A stretch of 64,000 bases of DNA from Marinobacter sp. CHS3-4 (GCF_030053415.1 NZ_JASGBJ010000002.1:310001-374000), one strand, 5' to 3'; counted from the stretch's first letter, positions 8,192 through 17,592 are shown. Notes: generated by a model from the sequence alone, not told the origin. Made by a program: numbers and translations.

Positions 8192-8330
8192 AGTTACAAC
8201 CCATTGGAAAGTTTCCCCCGTATTTTAAGTGAGATCGCGCCAACATGAAAGACCAAGTAAATTACTCAGGCTTTAGTTGCAGATCCGTGTCTGGAAGTTG
8301 ACATGGCAACGGGACGACCTGACCCAATTT

Positions 8331-8339
8331 TGCTATGAT
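8331..8339 (+). promoter_or_regulatory. metH: Candidate extended -10 promoter for metH
   Basis: TGCTATGAT is an extended -10 (TGn plus a good -10 hexamer) 40 bases before the metH ATG. No good -35 lies at the proper distance; a TTGACA occurs upstream but 30 bases from the -10, which is too far. No cobalamin riboswitch was recognised in the gap. Confidence 0.45.
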
Positions 8340-8378
8340 CCCGCGCCTTGGAACCAATCATGAAATCCGGAAGTTATT

Positions 8379-11300
8379 ATGACCGATCGCGAAACCCGTC
8401 TGAAACAGCTTCATAAAGCCCTGCAAGAGCGCATCGTGGTGCTCGATGGTGGTATGGGCACGATGATTCAGAACCTGAAGCTGGACGAAACAGCGTTCCG
8501 CGGCGATCGGTTTGCTGACTACGACCGGGAAGTTCAGGGCAACAACGATCTGCTGAACCTGACACAACCTGCCCTGCTGCGAAATATCCACGCCGATTAC
8601 CTGGAAGCCGGCGCCGATATCATTGAGACCAATACCTTCAACTCAACGCAGCTTTCGCAAGCCGATTACGGCCTCGAATCCATTGCCAGAGAGCTGAATG
8701 TGGCCGCAGCAGAATTGGCAAGGGAGATTGCAGACGATTTCACGGCCCGCAATCCTGACAAGCCCCGGTTTGTGGCGGGTGCCGTTGGACCAACCTCCAG
8801 AACCGCGTCGATTTCTCCGGATGTGAATAATCCCGGCTATCGCAACGTGGATTTTCAGACCCTGGTCGACAACTACTACGAAGCGGTGGATGGGCTTGTC
8901 GCGGGTGGTTGCGACCTGATCCTGATTGAAACCATTTTTGACACCCTGAATGCCAAGGCGGCCATTTACGCCACGCAGCAGTTCTTCGAAGACAGCGGCG
9001 TTGCTCTGCCGATCATGATCTCCGGCACCATTACAGATGCGTCTGGCCGCACGTTGTCTGGCCAGACGACCGAAGCTTTCTGGAATTCAATTGCGCACGC
9101 CAAACCCATCTCTGTGGGCCTGAACTGCGCCCTGGGTGCCGACGCATTGCGGCCTTACATCGAAGAGCTGTCGACCAAGGCCGACACCTATGTCAGCGCC
9201 CATCCCAATGCGGGCCTGCCCAACGAGTTTGGTGAATACGACCAGACCCCAGAGGAAATGGCCGACATCATCGAGGGCTTTGCCCGGGATGGATTCCTTA
9301 ACATCATTGGAGGCTGCTGTGGGTCCAGGCCGGACCACATCGAAGCCGTAGCCAACGCGGTCGCCAAATACCCGCCCCGCAAAATCCCCACACCCAAGCC
9401 GGCGTTACGCCTGTCAGGGCTGGAACCCTACACTGGCGACGAAAACACTTTGTTTATCAACGTCGGTGAGCGCACCAACGTCACCGGTTCCAAGCGTTTC
9501 CTGCGCCTGATCAAGGAAGAGCAGTACGAGGAAGCCCTGAGCGTTGCCCGTGATCAGGTTGAAAACGGTGCCCAGATCATCGATATCAACATGGACGAGG
9601 GCATGCTGGACTCAAAGGAAGTCATGGTGACTTTCCTGAATCTGGTTGCCTCGGAGCCAGATATCTCCAAAGTTCCATTGATGATCGACTCCTCCAAATG
9701 GGATGTGATCGAAGCTGGCCTGCGCTGCATCCAGGGCAAAGCGGTGGTGAATTCCATCAGTCTGAAAGAAGGCGAAGACGAATTCCTGAAGCGGGCCAAA
9801 GACTGCATGCGTTACGGCGCTGCGGTGGTTGTTATGGCGTTCGATGAAGACGGTCAGGCCGATACTTTCCAGCGCAAGACCGAAATCTGTAAACGGTCCT
9901 ACGACCTGCTGGTTGACGCGGGCTTTAACCCGGCAGACATCATCTTCGACCCCAACATTTTTGCCATTGCCACCGGCATCGAAGAACACAACAACTACGC
10001 TGTGGATTTCATCAATGCAGCGCAGTGGATTCGCGACAACCTGCCCCACGCGTCGATTTCCGGCGGTGTCAGCAACGTGTCCTTTTCTTTCCGGGGCAAC
10101 GACGCAGTGCGGGAGGCTATCCACTCGGTATTCCTGTACCACGCCATCAAAGCTGGCATGAACATGGGCATTGTGAACCCGGGCCAGCTGGTAATCTACG
10201 ACGAGATCGATCCGGAACTGAAAGAACTCGTGGAAGACGTGGTGCTGAATCGCCGGGAAGACGGCACTGATCGTCTGCTTGAGATTGCCGAACGCTACCG
10301 CGGCAAGGGCGGCAAAACCCAGGAAGAAGACCTGGCGTGGCGGGAGTGGCCCGTCGAGAAGCGCCTTGAGCATGCCCTGGTCAAAGGCATCACCAGTTAT
10401 ATCATTGACGACACGGAGGCCTGTCGCCAGCGAGCAGAGCACCCCATTGAGGTGATCGAAGGCCCGCTTATGGACGGCATGAACGTGGTGGGCGACCTGT
10501 TCGGCGACGGCAAGATGTTCCTTCCACAGGTCGTCAAAAGTGCCCGGGTAATGAAACAGGCTGTTGCACACCTGATCCCTTACATCGAAGCGGAAAAATC
10601 CGAGGGACAACAGGCCAAAGGCAAGATTCTGATGGCCACGGTAAAGGGCGATGTTCACGATATCGGCAAGAACATTGTCGGCGTCGTCCTGCAATGCAAC
10701 AACTACGAAGTGATTGATATGGGCGTCATGGTGCCCTGCGACAAGATTCTTGAGAAAGCCCGAGAAGAAAACGTCGACATCATCGGCCTGAGCGGGCTGA
10801 TCACCCCGTCGCTGGACGAGATGGTTCATGTCGCCCGCGAGATGCAACGACTGGACTTCCACGTCCCATTGATGATCGGTGGCGCTACCACCTCAAAGGC
10901 TCACACGGCGGTCAAAATTGAGCCTCACTACGAGAACGACCTGTCGCTGTACGTTTCCGATGCGTCACGCTGCGTCAACGTGGCCTCGCAGCTGCTGAGC
11001 AAGACTGCGAAGGGCAAGCTGGTTGAGGATACACGCAAAGAATACGACGAGATTCGCGAGCGCCGGAAAAACCGCGGCGAACGAACCAAGCTGGTATCAC
11101 TGAAAGAAGCCCGCGACAGAGCTCCGGAAATACCCTTCGAGGGTTATCAGCCACCCAAGCCGGCTTTTACCGGTATTCGCACCTTTGAAACCTGGGATCT
11201 TGAAGAGCTGGTTGACTACATTGACTGGTCTCCGTTCTTTATTTCCTGGGACATGTCCGGCAAATACCCGGCCATATTCGATGACCCCAAGCGTGGAGAC

Positions 11301-12077
11301 GCTGCCAGAACGCTCTTTAACGACGCCCAGGAAATCCTCCGACAGATGATCGAGGACAAGCGGGTGTCAGCCAAAGCCGTCATTGGTTTCTGGCCGGCCA
11401 ATCGTCGCGGCGACGACATCGTGTTATACACCGATGAAACCCGATCAGAAGAGCTGACCACCCTGCACCACCTGCGTCAGCAAGATGAAAAGGCCAAAGG
11501 CAAGCCTATGACGGCACTGTCTGATTTCGTGGCACCTGAAGGTGATGGCCCCGTCGATTATGTGGGCGGGTTTGCCGTGACCACCGGCATCGGCGCCGAA
11601 GAATTCTCGGTGGAGTTCAAGGACCGGAACGATGACTACAACGCCATCATGGTCAAGGCACTCGCTGATCGTCTGGCCGAAGCTTTTGCCGAACGCATGC
11701 ATGAGCGTGTCAGAACCGAGTTCTGGGGCTACGCAAACAACGAGAACCTGAAGAACGAAGACCTTATCCGCGAACGCTACCGCGGTATTCGTCCAGCGCC
11801 GGGTTACCCGGCCTGCCCGGACCACACCGAGAAAGCGACTTTGTTCGAGCTATTGAAAGCGCCGGAAAACGCCGGAATCGAACTGACCGAACATTTCGCC
11901 ATGTATCCCACCGCTGCCGTGTCGGGATGGTACTTCTCCCACCCGGACGCCAAATATTTTGCCGTGGGCAAGATTGGCGTCGACCAGGTGGAAGACTATG
12001 CTGACCGCAAAGGCATCTCCAAAGCTGACGCAGAACGTTGGCTGGCTCCAAGCCTGGCCTATGATCCCGCCGAGTAA
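8379..12077 (+). CDS. metH: Cobalamin-dependent methionine synthase
   Basis: Transfers a methyl group from 5-methyltetrahydrofolate to homocysteine through cobalamin. It has 1232 residues (E. coli 1227) with all four modules. The homocysteine domain (about 1-330) has zinc ligands Cys250, Cys313 and Cys314. The folate (pterin-binding) domain is at about 350-620, with the motif [11 protein letters not shown]. The cobalamin cap and domain (about 650-890) carry the lower-ligand His760 in [12 protein letters not shown]. The AdoMet reactivation domain (about 900-1232) has [15 protein letters not shown] from residue 1135. Nothing essential is missing. The stop codon lies in the loop of a long perfect inverted repeat. 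Confidence 0.98.
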   Translation: MTDRETRLKQLHKALQERIVVLDGGMGTMIQNLKLDETAFRGDRFADYDREVQGNNDLLNLTQPALLRNIHADYLEAGADIIETNTFNSTQLSQADYGLESIARELNVAAAELAREIADDFTARNPDKPRFVAGAVGPTSRTASISPDVNNPGYRNVDFQTLVDNYYEAVDGLVAGGCDLILIETIFDTLNAKAAIYATQQFFEDSGVALPIMISGTITDASGRTLSGQTTEAFWNSIAHAKPISVGLNCALGADALRPYIEELSTKADTYVSAHPNAGLPNEFGEYDQTPEEMADIIEGFARDGFLNIIGGCCGSRPDHIEAVANAVAKYPPRKIPTPKPALRLSGLEPYTGDENTLFINVGERTNVTGSKRFLRLIKEEQYEEALSVARDQVENGAQIIDINMDEGMLDSKEVMVTFLNLVASEPDISKVPLMIDSSKWDVIEAGLRCIQGKAVVNSISLKEGEDEFLKRAKDCMRYGAAVVVMAFDEDGQADTFQRKTEICKRSYDLLVDAGFNPADIIFDPNIFAIATGIEEHNNYAVDFINAAQWIRDNLPHASISGGVSNVSFSFRGNDAVREAIHSVFLYHAIKAGMNMGIVNPGQLVIYDEIDPELKELVEDVVLNRREDGTDRLLEIAERYRGKGGKTQEEDLAWREWPVEKRLEHALVKGITSYIIDDTEACRQRAEHPIEVIEGPLMDGMNVVGDLFGDGKMFLPQVVKSARVMKQAVAHLIPYIEAEKSEGQQAKGKILMATVKGDVHDIGKNIVGVVLQCNNYEVIDMGVMVPCDKILEKAREENVDIIGLSGLITPSLDEMVHVAREMQRLDFHVPLMIGGATTSKAHTAVKIEPHYENDLSLYVSDASRCVNVASQLLSKTAKGKLVEDTRKEYDEIRERRKNRGERTKLVSLKEARDRAPEIPFEGYQPPKPAFTGIRTFETWDLEELVDYIDWSPFFISWDMSGKYPAIFDDPKRGDAARTLFNDAQEILRQMIEDKRVSAKAVIGFWPANRRGDDIVLYTDETRSEELTTLHHLRQQDEKAKGKPMTALSDFVAPEGDGPVDYVGGFAVTTGIGAEEFSVEFKDRNDDYNAIMVKALADRLAEAFAERMHERVRTEFWGYANNENLKNEDLIRERYRGIRPAPGYPACPDHTEKATLFELLKAPENAGIELTEHFAMYPTAAVSGWYFSHPDAKYFAVGKIGVDQVEDYADRKGISKADAERWLAPSLAYDPAE

Positions 12078-12097
12078 TCGTCGGCGGGATCATAGGC
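12057..12097. repeat. 17-bp perfect inverted repeat enclosing the metH stop codon
   Basis: Bases 12057-12073 and 12081-12097 are perfect reverse complements, separated by seven bases that contain the metH TAA. No T run follows on either strand, so it is not a textbook intrinsic terminator. It may stabilise the mRNA 3' end or work in Rho-dependent termination. Confidence 0.8.
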
Positions 12098-12144
12098 ATA
12101 CTTCGAGAACGGACCAATACACCGAGCAAGACAGGATTCGCGAA

Positions 12145-12375
12145 ATGAAACAGGATGAGCAGGAGAAAAGCGGTAAGCCTCGCAAAGGCCCGGGCGTTCT
12201 TAAGGTACTTCAGAGCGTTCTCGCGGGCGCTATTGGCGTTCAATCCAATAAGCGCCGCGAAGAGGATTTCTCAAGCCACAGTCCGTGGCCCTATATCGTG
12301 GCAGGCATCATTTTCACGGCCGGGTTCGTGATCACCCTGGTGGTCGTCGTGAAGATGGTTCTGGCCAGCCAATAA
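12145..12375 (+). CDS. Small DUF2970-type membrane protein
   Basis: 76 residues from the ATG at 12145. The charged N-terminal half (Lys-rich start, GVLKVLQSVLAGAIGVQS, then a run of Arg/Glu) is followed by one transmembrane segment (WPYIVAGIIFTAGFVITL and onward, about residues 48-73). The arrangement of a VLxSVLAGxxGVQS stretch before PW-IVAG-IF--FV fits DUF2970, a family of unknown function found in gamma- and betaproteobacteria. It lies 67 bases after metH on the same strand and could be cotranscribed if the intervening hairpin does not stop RNA polymerase. Confidence 0.8.
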   Translation: MKQDEQEKSGKPRKGPGVLKVLQSVLAGAIGVQSNKRREEDFSSHSPWPYIVAGIIFTAGFVITLVVVVKMVLASQ

Positions 12376-12376
12376 C

Positions 12377-12481
12377 TTACTGGCCGGAAACCCAAACAAC
12401 CGCAAAAGCGACAACGAGCATGACCAGCAGCACCGCTGCAACGGCATCGGCCTGACTATCGGTCGTTGAAGACTTCTTCAT
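12377..12481 (-). CDS. 34-residue membrane microprotein
   Basis: The ORF starts with ATG at 12481 behind a very strong AAGGAGAAG Shine-Dalgarno and ends with TAA at 12377. The product begins MKKSSTTDSQADAV, continues with one hydrophobic helix (AAVLLVMLVVAFAVVWV) and ends SGQ. It is below the length cut of most gene finders. The strong ribosome site, the clear soluble-head plus single-helix layout and tight packing support it; its stop is one base from the end of the convergent DUF2970 gene. Function is unknown. I know of no named family. Confidence 0.68.
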   Translation of the reverse strand: MKKSSTTDSQADAVAAVLLVMLVVAFAVVWVSGQ

Positions 12482-12636
12482 AAACCCTTCTCCTTGTTGT
12501 TCTCTGTTAATTATTGATTATTGTCAGAATGACACGGACTTAAACAAACAATCTATGCCTTTAGCGGCGTTGAGTCTACCCCCGCACCGCCCGTTTCATA
12601 TCGCTAAAATCGATTAACATATTTGAAAATAATCAT

Positions 12637-12664
12637 TTTAACAATAATGAAGCGGTGATATTCT
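12637..12664 (+). promoter_or_regulatory. cysI: Candidate promoter for cysI
   Basis: TTTAAC, 16 bases, TATTCT, about 54 bases before the cysI start. The -35 is weak and the flank just upstream is AT-rich, which would suit an activator-dependent promoter such as a CysB-controlled one. That regulator is inferred from the pathway, not seen. Confidence 0.4.
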
Positions 12665-12718
12665 GCCGCCCATATTGGTGCAGATCCCGTTTTTAGCGCT
12701 TCAGCAGGACATCCCACT

Positions 12719-14371
12719 ATGTACGTTTATGACGAACACGATCGGCAGATCGCTGCCGAGCGGGTTGAGCAATTTCGTGACCAGACCCGTCGAGCACTGG
12801 CCGGCGAGCTTGCCGAAGAAGAGTTTCTTCCGCTTCGCCTTCAAAATGGCCTTTACGTTCAACGCCTCGCGCCTATGCTGCGCATCGCCGTGCCCTATGG
12901 CATGCTGAGTTCAAAGCAGTTGCGCGCGCTGGCACGCATTACCCGCGACTACGATAAGGGTTATGCGCATTTTACCACCCGCCAGAACGTTCAGCTTAAC
13001 TGGCCGGCCCTGGAAGACGTGCCTGATATCCTCGCCGAGCTGGCCGAGGTAGAGATGCATGCCAACCAGACCAGCGGTAACTGCATCCGAAACACGACAA
13101 CCGATCAGTTCTCTGGCGCCCAGGACGACGAAATAGCCGACCCTCGCCCCTACTGCGAAATCATCCGCCAGTGGTCGACGTTTCACCCTGAATTTGCTTT
13201 TCTGCCGCGGAAGTTCAAGGTAGCAGTGAATGCTTCCGAGCATAGTGATCGTGCAGCGATTCAGGTTCACGACATCGGACTGCAACTGGTTCGCGATAAC
13301 AACGGCGAATTGGGCTTCCGAGTGCACGTCGGAGGCGGTCTTGGACGCACCCCCATGGTGGGGCCCGTCATTCGTGAGTTCTTGCCAGAAAAGGACTTGC
13401 TGACCTATCTGGAAGCTGTTCTTCGTGTATATAACCGGTACGGCCGTCGTGACAACAAATTCAAGGCGCGGATCAAAATCCTGGTGAAGGCGCTGACGCC
13501 CCAAGGATTCGCAGAAAAAGTGGAAGCGGAATGGGCTCACATTAAGGATTCCCCTACTCAGCTGACACAGGACGCCATTGAGAAGTTCAAAACCTACTTC
13601 ACTGAGCCGGCCTATGAGCAGGTGCCCGATGTGAAGGAGACCCTGGCCACGCAGCGTTTCGAAAATCGTGCTTTCGATCAGTGGATCGCACACAACGTGG
13701 ATGCCCATAAGAAGCCGGGGTATGCCATCGTCACGCTGACCATGAAAAAGACCGGTACTCCTCCGGGGGACGTCACCGACCGGCAGTTGGAGCAAATTGC
13801 TGATGTGGCGGATCAATACAGCTTTGGCGAAGTGCGCGTAACCCATCAGCAGAATGTCGTGCTGGCCGATGTGCGGCAGGACAAGCTGTTTGAGCTTTGG
13901 GAAGCCATCACACCGATGGGTTTTGCAACGGCCAACCTGAACACCCTGACGGACGTTATCTGCTGCCCCGGTGGCGACTACTGCTCGCTGGCAAATGCCA
14001 AGTCTATTCCGGTCGCAGAAGCTATCCAGCGCAAGTTTGACGACCTGGACTACCTCTACGATATCGGCGATGTGGACCTGAATATTTCGGGCTGCATGAA
14101 CGCCTGTGGCCATCATCACGTTGGGCATATCGGCGTACTCGGTGTCGACAAGAAAGGCCAGGAGTTCTATCAGATCAGCCTGGGTGGCTCCTCCCATCAC
14201 GATGCGGCCATCGGCAAGATTCTTGGTCCGTCGTTTGCCCGTGAAGACATGCCAGATGTTGTGAAGAAGATCATCGATGTGTATGTCGATAACCGCACTC
14301 AGGAAGAGGCCTTCCTGGACACCTATCGCCGAATCGGGATTGATCCATTCAAGGAGCGCGTTTATGCCTGA
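12719..14371 (+). CDS. cysI: Assimilatory sulfite/nitrite reductase hemoprotein (CysI type)
   Basis: Siroheme and [4Fe-4S] enzyme performing a six-electron reduction, most likely sulfite to sulfide for cysteine synthesis. It has 550 residues with two ferredoxin-like half domains and two siroheme domains. The first half has RITRDYDKGYAHFTTRQN and NQTSGNCIRN. The cluster and siroheme ligands are Cys416, Cys422, Cys459 and Cys463, in CCPGGDYC and SGCMNAC. Nitrite reductases of this fold are similar, so nitrite cannot be excluded. The following DUF934 gene, a common partner in cysteine-biosynthesis loci, favours sulfite. No CysJ-type flavoprotein is adjacent, so the electron donor is probably ferredoxin or encoded elsewhere. 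Confidence 0.92.
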   Translation: MYVYDEHDRQIAAERVEQFRDQTRRALAGELAEEEFLPLRLQNGLYVQRLAPMLRIAVPYGMLSSKQLRALARITRDYDKGYAHFTTRQNVQLNWPALEDVPDILAELAEVEMHANQTSGNCIRNTTTDQFSGAQDDEIADPRPYCEIIRQWSTFHPEFAFLPRKFKVAVNASEHSDRAAIQVHDIGLQLVRDNNGELGFRVHVGGGLGRTPMVGPVIREFLPEKDLLTYLEAVLRVYNRYGRRDNKFKARIKILVKALTPQGFAEKVEAEWAHIKDSPTQLTQDAIEKFKTYFTEPAYEQVPDVKETLATQRFENRAFDQWIAHNVDAHKKPGYAIVTLTMKKTGTPPGDVTDRQLEQIADVADQYSFGEVRVTHQQNVVLADVRQDKLFELWEAITPMGFATANLNTLTDVICCPGGDYCSLANAKSIPVAEAIQRKFDDLDYLYDIGDVDLNISGCMNACGHHHVGHIGVLGVDKKGQEFYQISLGGSSHHDAAIGKILGPSFAREDMPDVVKKIIDVYVDNRTQEEAFLDTYRRIGIDPFKERVYA

Positions 14372-14867
14372 AGTGATTACACATGATGGGGCCATTCTCA
14401 ACGACGAATGGATTGTGGTTGAACGCCCGGCTGAAGGTGAATCCCTGGATATTCCAAGTCGCCCGGCATTGATCCCGGCCGACTTGTGGCTGGCGGGGAA
14501 AGAGCATTTTCTCGGCCGCCAGGACATTGGCGTGTGGTTTGACAGCCACCAGGAGCCGGAAATGCTGGAAGGCCTGGTGAACGAGCTTTCCGTGATTGCG
14601 GTGAATTTCCCGAAATTTGCGGATGGTCGCGGCTACAGCATCGCCAGATTACTTCGGGAGCGCCTGGGATACGAAAACGAACTGCGGGCTATTGGTGACG
14701 TACTGCTGGATCAGCTTCAGTTCATGAAGCGCTGTGGTTTCGACCGCTTCGTGCTCCGGGCCGATAAAAATGCCGAAGAAGCGGCTCGCTGCCTGAACTT
14801 CTTTACGCAGGGTTATCAGGCGGCAACGGACACCGATATTCCGCTGTTCCGTCGCCGCGCTTCCTGA
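14364..14867 (+). CDS. DUF934 family protein, sulfite-reductase partner
   Basis: 167 residues from the ATG at 14364, which overlaps the end of cysI by eight bases. The start is preceded by AAGGAG inside cysI. The conserved C-terminal half has FPKFADGRGYSIARLLRER, GDVLLDQLQFMKRCGFD and a late GYQAATDT, the usual DUF934 pattern. Family members sit beside cysI or cysH in many proteobacteria, and some annotations call them oxidoreductase accessory proteins. The biochemical role is not settled. A longer open frame reaches back into cysI and is not the true start. Confidence 0.88.
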   Translation: MPEVITHDGAILNDEWIVVERPAEGESLDIPSRPALIPADLWLAGKEHFLGRQDIGVWFDSHQEPEMLEGLVNELSVIAVNFPKFADGRGYSIARLLRERLGYENELRAIGDVLLDQLQFMKRCGFDRFVLRADKNAEEAARCLNFFTQGYQAATDTDIPLFRRRAS

Positions 14868-14879
14868 TATCAGGGCTGA

Positions 14880-14915
14880 ATCACAGCCTCTGACTCACTG
14901 ATCAGAGGCTGTGAT
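14880..14915. terminator. 14-bp perfect hairpin between convergent DUF934 and acuI genes
   Basis: Bases 14880-14893 pair perfectly with 14902-14915 around an 8-base loop. The stop codon of the minus-strand gene is inside the right arm. No T tract follows on either side, so it is probably a shared 3'-end structure rather than a classical terminator. Confidence 0.55.
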
Positions 14916-15903
14916 CGAGAACGATTTTCCCGGACGACATTCCTTTCAGAAACGCGCTCAGCGCATCATCCAGGTCACCTCGCCCAATATCTCTGGCAGA
15001 CGCTTCCGTGACCGGGCACGCCCAATCACCCGCCAGGCGCCCCCAAACAAGCTGCTTCTCGGCCAGCGGAATCTCTACCGAGTCGACACCCAACAGATTA
15101 TTTCCCCTCAGAATAAACGGCAAAACGGTGGTTTCCAGCTGCGGGCCGGCCACCAGGCCGCAACAGGCCACAGAGCCACCGGGTATAATCTGCTTCAGCA
15201 TTTCAGCGAGTGGTGAACCACCCACCGTATCGATGCCGTTTGCAAAGATGGGCTTGAGCATCGGCTTTTTGGTGGCATCGAATGTATCTCGCCCCAAAAC
15301 TTCACTGGCTCCCAGTTCTTTCAGATTCTCGGCGTGCTCAGCCTTGCCGCTCACCGCCACAACGTCAAAACCAAGACGCCCCAGGATTTCAACCGCAACA
15401 CTGCCTACAGCACCACTGGCACCACTGACCACAACTTTACCCTGCTCCGGTTCGGCACCCATGCTAAGAAGTTTCTTGACGCACAAACCGGCTGTAAGGC
15501 CGGCGGTGCCGTATATCATGGCCGTGCGCGCATTCCATCCGGAAGGCATAGGTACGCACCAGGCCGCTGGCACTCGAATATACTCACCGAAACCACCGTC
15601 GGTGTTCATGCCGAGATCGTAACCGGTTACAAGCACTGGATCGCCGGCCTTCAAAGGCCCGGCTGAGGCCTCCACAACCTCCCCGGCCGCATCAATACCC
15701 GGGGTGTGCGGAAACTCCCGGGTAACGCCCTTATTTCCGGACGCAGACAGCGCGTCCTTATAATTGAGGGAAGAATGAGTCACTTTGATCAGCACTTCGT
15801 TATCCGGCAGATCAGACAACTGCAGCGTCTTTTCAGAACCAGCATAACCGCCATCGACTTCTTCAACGCGCCACGCTTTAAATTCTGTTGTCTCTGTCAT
15901 CAT
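14902..15903 (-). CDS. acuI: YhdH/AcuI-type NADPH-dependent zinc-free alcohol dehydrogenase-like reductase
   Basis: Medium-chain dehydrogenase/reductase family, 333 residues. It has the catalytic-domain start SLNYKDALSASGNKGVTREFPHTPGIDAAG and the Rossmann motif VSGASGAVGSVAVEILGRLGF (about residues 155-175). The family includes E. coli YhdH and AcuI, which reduces acryloyl-CoA to propionyl-CoA with NADPH. In marine bacteria that activity helps clear DMSP-derived acrylate. The gene has no DMSP-degradation neighbours here, so the physiological substrate is uncertain. ATG at 15903 is used; a second ATG follows one codon later. Confidence 0.87.
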   Translation of the reverse strand: MMTETTEFKAWRVEEVDGGYAGSEKTLQLSDLPDNEVLIKVTHSSLNYKDALSASGNKGVTREFPHTPGIDAAGEVVEASAGPLKAGDPVLVTGYDLGMNTDGGFGEYIRVPAAWCVPMPSGWNARTAMIYGTAGLTAGLCVKKLLSMGAEPEQGKVVVSGASGAVGSVAVEILGRLGFDVVAVSGKAEHAENLKELGASEVLGRDTFDATKKPMLKPIFANGIDTVGGSPLAEMLKQIIPGGSVACCGLVAGPQLETTVLPFILRGNNLLGVDSVEIPLAEKQLVWGRLAGDWACPVTEASARDIGRGDLDDALSAFLKGMSSGKIVLDHSL

Positions 15904-15924
15904 GCTTCCCCGTTGTGGTTGGCT

Positions 15925-16992
15925 TTACTGTATTTTCTGATTCCGAAACGCCCCGATGACGCGCCACACTGTGTGCTCAAGCGCGGCACTGGTCGCAAGG
16001 CCAAGTTTTTCCGGCAGCGTACGTTTACGCTGATAAGTCACCGAGATTACGTCTGCGCGATCACAGGCTTCAATGAGATATTCGTCTGAGGTCTTGATCT
16101 CATCAATCAGGTTGACCTCAAGAGCCCTGCGGCCAAACCAGATATCCCCGTTTGCAACGGCGGAGACGTCCAGGCTCGGCCGCCGCTCGCTGACGTAGTC
16201 CTTGAACAAAACGTGGGTGTCTTCCAGATCCTCCAGGAACTTGGCCCGCCCTTTATCGGTGTTTTCGCCGAACATGGTCAGCGTGCGCTTGTGCTCGCCC
16301 GCCGTCAGAACTTCGAAATCCACATCGTTCTTTTTCAGCAGCCGATGGAAGTTAGGCAACTGAGCAACGACACCGATGGACCCGAGGATCGCGAAAGGCG
16401 ACGCGACTATGCGATCCGCAACGCACGCCATCATATAGCCGCCACTGGCAGCGACTTTATCGACACAGGCCGTTAACGAGATGCCCTTGGCACGAATGCG
16501 GTCCAACTGGGCTGCGGCCAGGCCGTAGGAGTGCACCATGCCACCGCCACTTTCAAGCCGGACAACCACTTCGTCTTTTTCCGGATCAGCAATGCTCAAT
16601 ACGGCAGTAATCGAACGGCGCAGCGGGTCCGTGTCACTGGCTTTGATATCGCCATCAAAATCCAGCACAAAAACTCGAGCCGCCTGCTCTGGAGACTCGT
16701 CACCGGACTTTTTCTGTTTGGCCTTCTCTTCTTTTTGCTTGGCCTTGTCTTTCTTCTTGCGCAGTTTCTCAAAGCGCTTTCGTTCGCCGTCGGAGCGCAG
16801 CTTGTCCTGTAAATGCTCACGGAGTTTGCGGTACTTGTCATTGAGCTTGCGAACTTTAAGCTCACCTTCGTCACTGGCATCACCCTTGTCTTTCTGCGCA
16901 GCGGAAGCGATGACTGAAATAATGACGAGTATCGCCACTACCAGCGTGACAGTTTTAGCAATGAACAGTCCGAAATCGGTCAGGAATTCCAA
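15925..16992 (-). CDS. sohB: SohB-type inner-membrane serine protease (S49)
   Basis: Signal-peptide-peptidase-like protease anchored in the inner membrane with its catalytic domain in the periplasm. The best start is TTG at 16992, with GGAG eight bases upstream. It gives an N-terminal helix FGLFIAKTVTLVVAILVIIS and 355 residues (E. coli SohB 349). A longer open frame upstream lacks support. A Lys/Glu-rich coiled linker (about 45-105) precedes the S49 domain. The Ser nucleophile is in KVAASGGYMMACVADRIVA, and the catalytic Lys is in the following GEHKRTLTMFGENTDKGR segment. E. coli sohB was found as a multicopy suppressor of htrA loss. Confidence 0.93.
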   Translation of the reverse strand: MEFLTDFGLFIAKTVTLVVAILVIISVIASAAQKDKGDASDEGELKVRKLNDKYRKLREHLQDKLRSDGERKRFEKLRKKKDKAKQKEEKAKQKKSGDESPEQAARVFVLDFDGDIKASDTDPLRRSITAVLSIADPEKDEVVVRLESGGGMVHSYGLAAAQLDRIRAKGISLTACVDKVAASGGYMMACVADRIVASPFAILGSIGVVAQLPNFHRLLKKNDVDFEVLTAGEHKRTLTMFGENTDKGRAKFLEDLEDTHVLFKDYVSERRPSLDVSAVANGDIWFGRRALEVNLIDEIKTSDEYLIEACDRADVISVTYQRKRTLPEKLGLATSAALEHTVWRVIGAFRNQKIQ

Positions 16993-17025
16993 GTTATTTC
17001 TCCAGAATGAATCTTGTAGCGCTCG

Positions 17026-17053
17026 ATTGTAACCGAGGAGTTTCAGGGTACAA
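17026..17053 (-). promoter_or_regulatory. sohB: Candidate promoter for sohB
   Basis: Minus strand TTGTAC, 16 bases, TACAAT. It would give a leader of about 25-30 bases before the TTG start at 16992, which supports that start over the longer frame. Confidence 0.55.
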
Positions 17054-17107
17054 GCCAACTGACGATTAAAGCGCTGGAGGCAAATTAAAACAAGCGTTCG
17101 ATCGGGC

Positions 17108-17136
17108 TTGACACCGCTTTTCACTCACCCTAAAGT
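17108..17136 (+). promoter_or_regulatory. Promoter for the SCP2 gene
   Basis: TTGACA (17108-17113), 17 bases, TAAAGT (17131-17136). Consensus -35 and ideal spacing, 57 bases before the ATG at 17194. Confidence 0.65.
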
Positions 17137-17193
17137 CGGATGGCGATGCTGGCTCACATAAAGCCAATACCAATCATACAAAAGGGTAACCAC

Positions 17194-17508
17194 ATGTCAG
17201 TAGCAGAGGTTTTCGACAAACTCGAACAGAATTTCAACGCCGATGCAGCCCAGGGCCTGGACCTGGTGTTTCAGTTCGACATTGAAGACGACAAGACCTA
17301 CCACCTGGTCATCAAAGACGGCAGCTGCACCAAGGCCGAAGGTGCACATGATGATCCGTCCGTCACTCTGATCATGAACTCAGAAACGTTGAAGGGTATC
17401 GTTTCAGGTGAGACCGATGGTATGCAGGCGTTCATGGCCGGTCAGCTTCGCGCCGAGGGCGACATGATGCTGGCTACTAAGCTGGGCGAGCTGTTTGATA
17501 TGGGCTGA
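17194..17508 (+). CDS. SCP2 sterol-binding domain protein
   Basis: 104 residues from the ATG at 17194; a longer open frame starting at 17140 lacks family character. It is a single SCP2 domain, a small hydrophobic-ligand-binding fold. Matching patterns include VFQFDIEDDKTYHLVIKDG, DPSVTLIMNSETLKGIVSGE and FMAGQLRAEGDMMLATKLGEL. Such stand-alone bacterial SCP2 proteins are thought to bind fatty acyl or other lipid ligands; the ligand here is unknown. It is a single-gene unit with its own promoter and a strong terminator. Confidence 0.9.
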   Translation: MSVAEVFDKLEQNFNADAAQGLDLVFQFDIEDDKTYHLVIKDGSCTKAEGAHDDPSVTLIMNSETLKGIVSGETDGMQAFMAGQLRAEGDMMLATKLGELFDMG

Positions 17509-17522
17509 TCGCCGCTTCAAAC

Positions 17523-17553
17523 AAAAAACCCTGCTCGATGGCAGGGTTTTTTT
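17523..17553 (+). terminator. Rho-independent terminator after the SCP2 gene
   Basis: AAAAAACCCTGC pairs with GCAGGGTTTTTT around six bases, followed by T. It can also serve the convergent fimL transcript on the other strand. Confidence 0.9.
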
Positions 17554-17592
17554 ATACCTGATAAAAGACATCTCCATCAGCCGTCTTCGTCA

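Noticed and set aside
7445-8248. 267-codon plus-strand frame over nfuA
   Set aside because: Antisense to the conserved nfuA CxxC domain and crosses its terminator.
8192-8378. Possible cobalamin or SAM/SAH riboswitch before metH
   Set aside because: No B12-box-like sequence or convincing multi-stem fold was recognised, and the extended -10 leaves only about 30 bases of leader.
9612-10862. 416-codon antisense frame inside metH
   Set aside because: Covers core catalytic domains of metH; no ribosome site or family resemblance.
12911-14527. 538-codon open frame antisense to cysI
   Set aside because: It lies wholly over well-conserved cysI and the DUF934 start, its protein has no recognisable domains, and such frames are common opposite GC-rich codons.
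17001-17124. Longer N-terminus for SohB up to the ATG at 17124
   Set aside because: Would place about 40 hydrophilic residues before the anchor helix and include the sohB promoter; the TTG with GGAG gives the family length.
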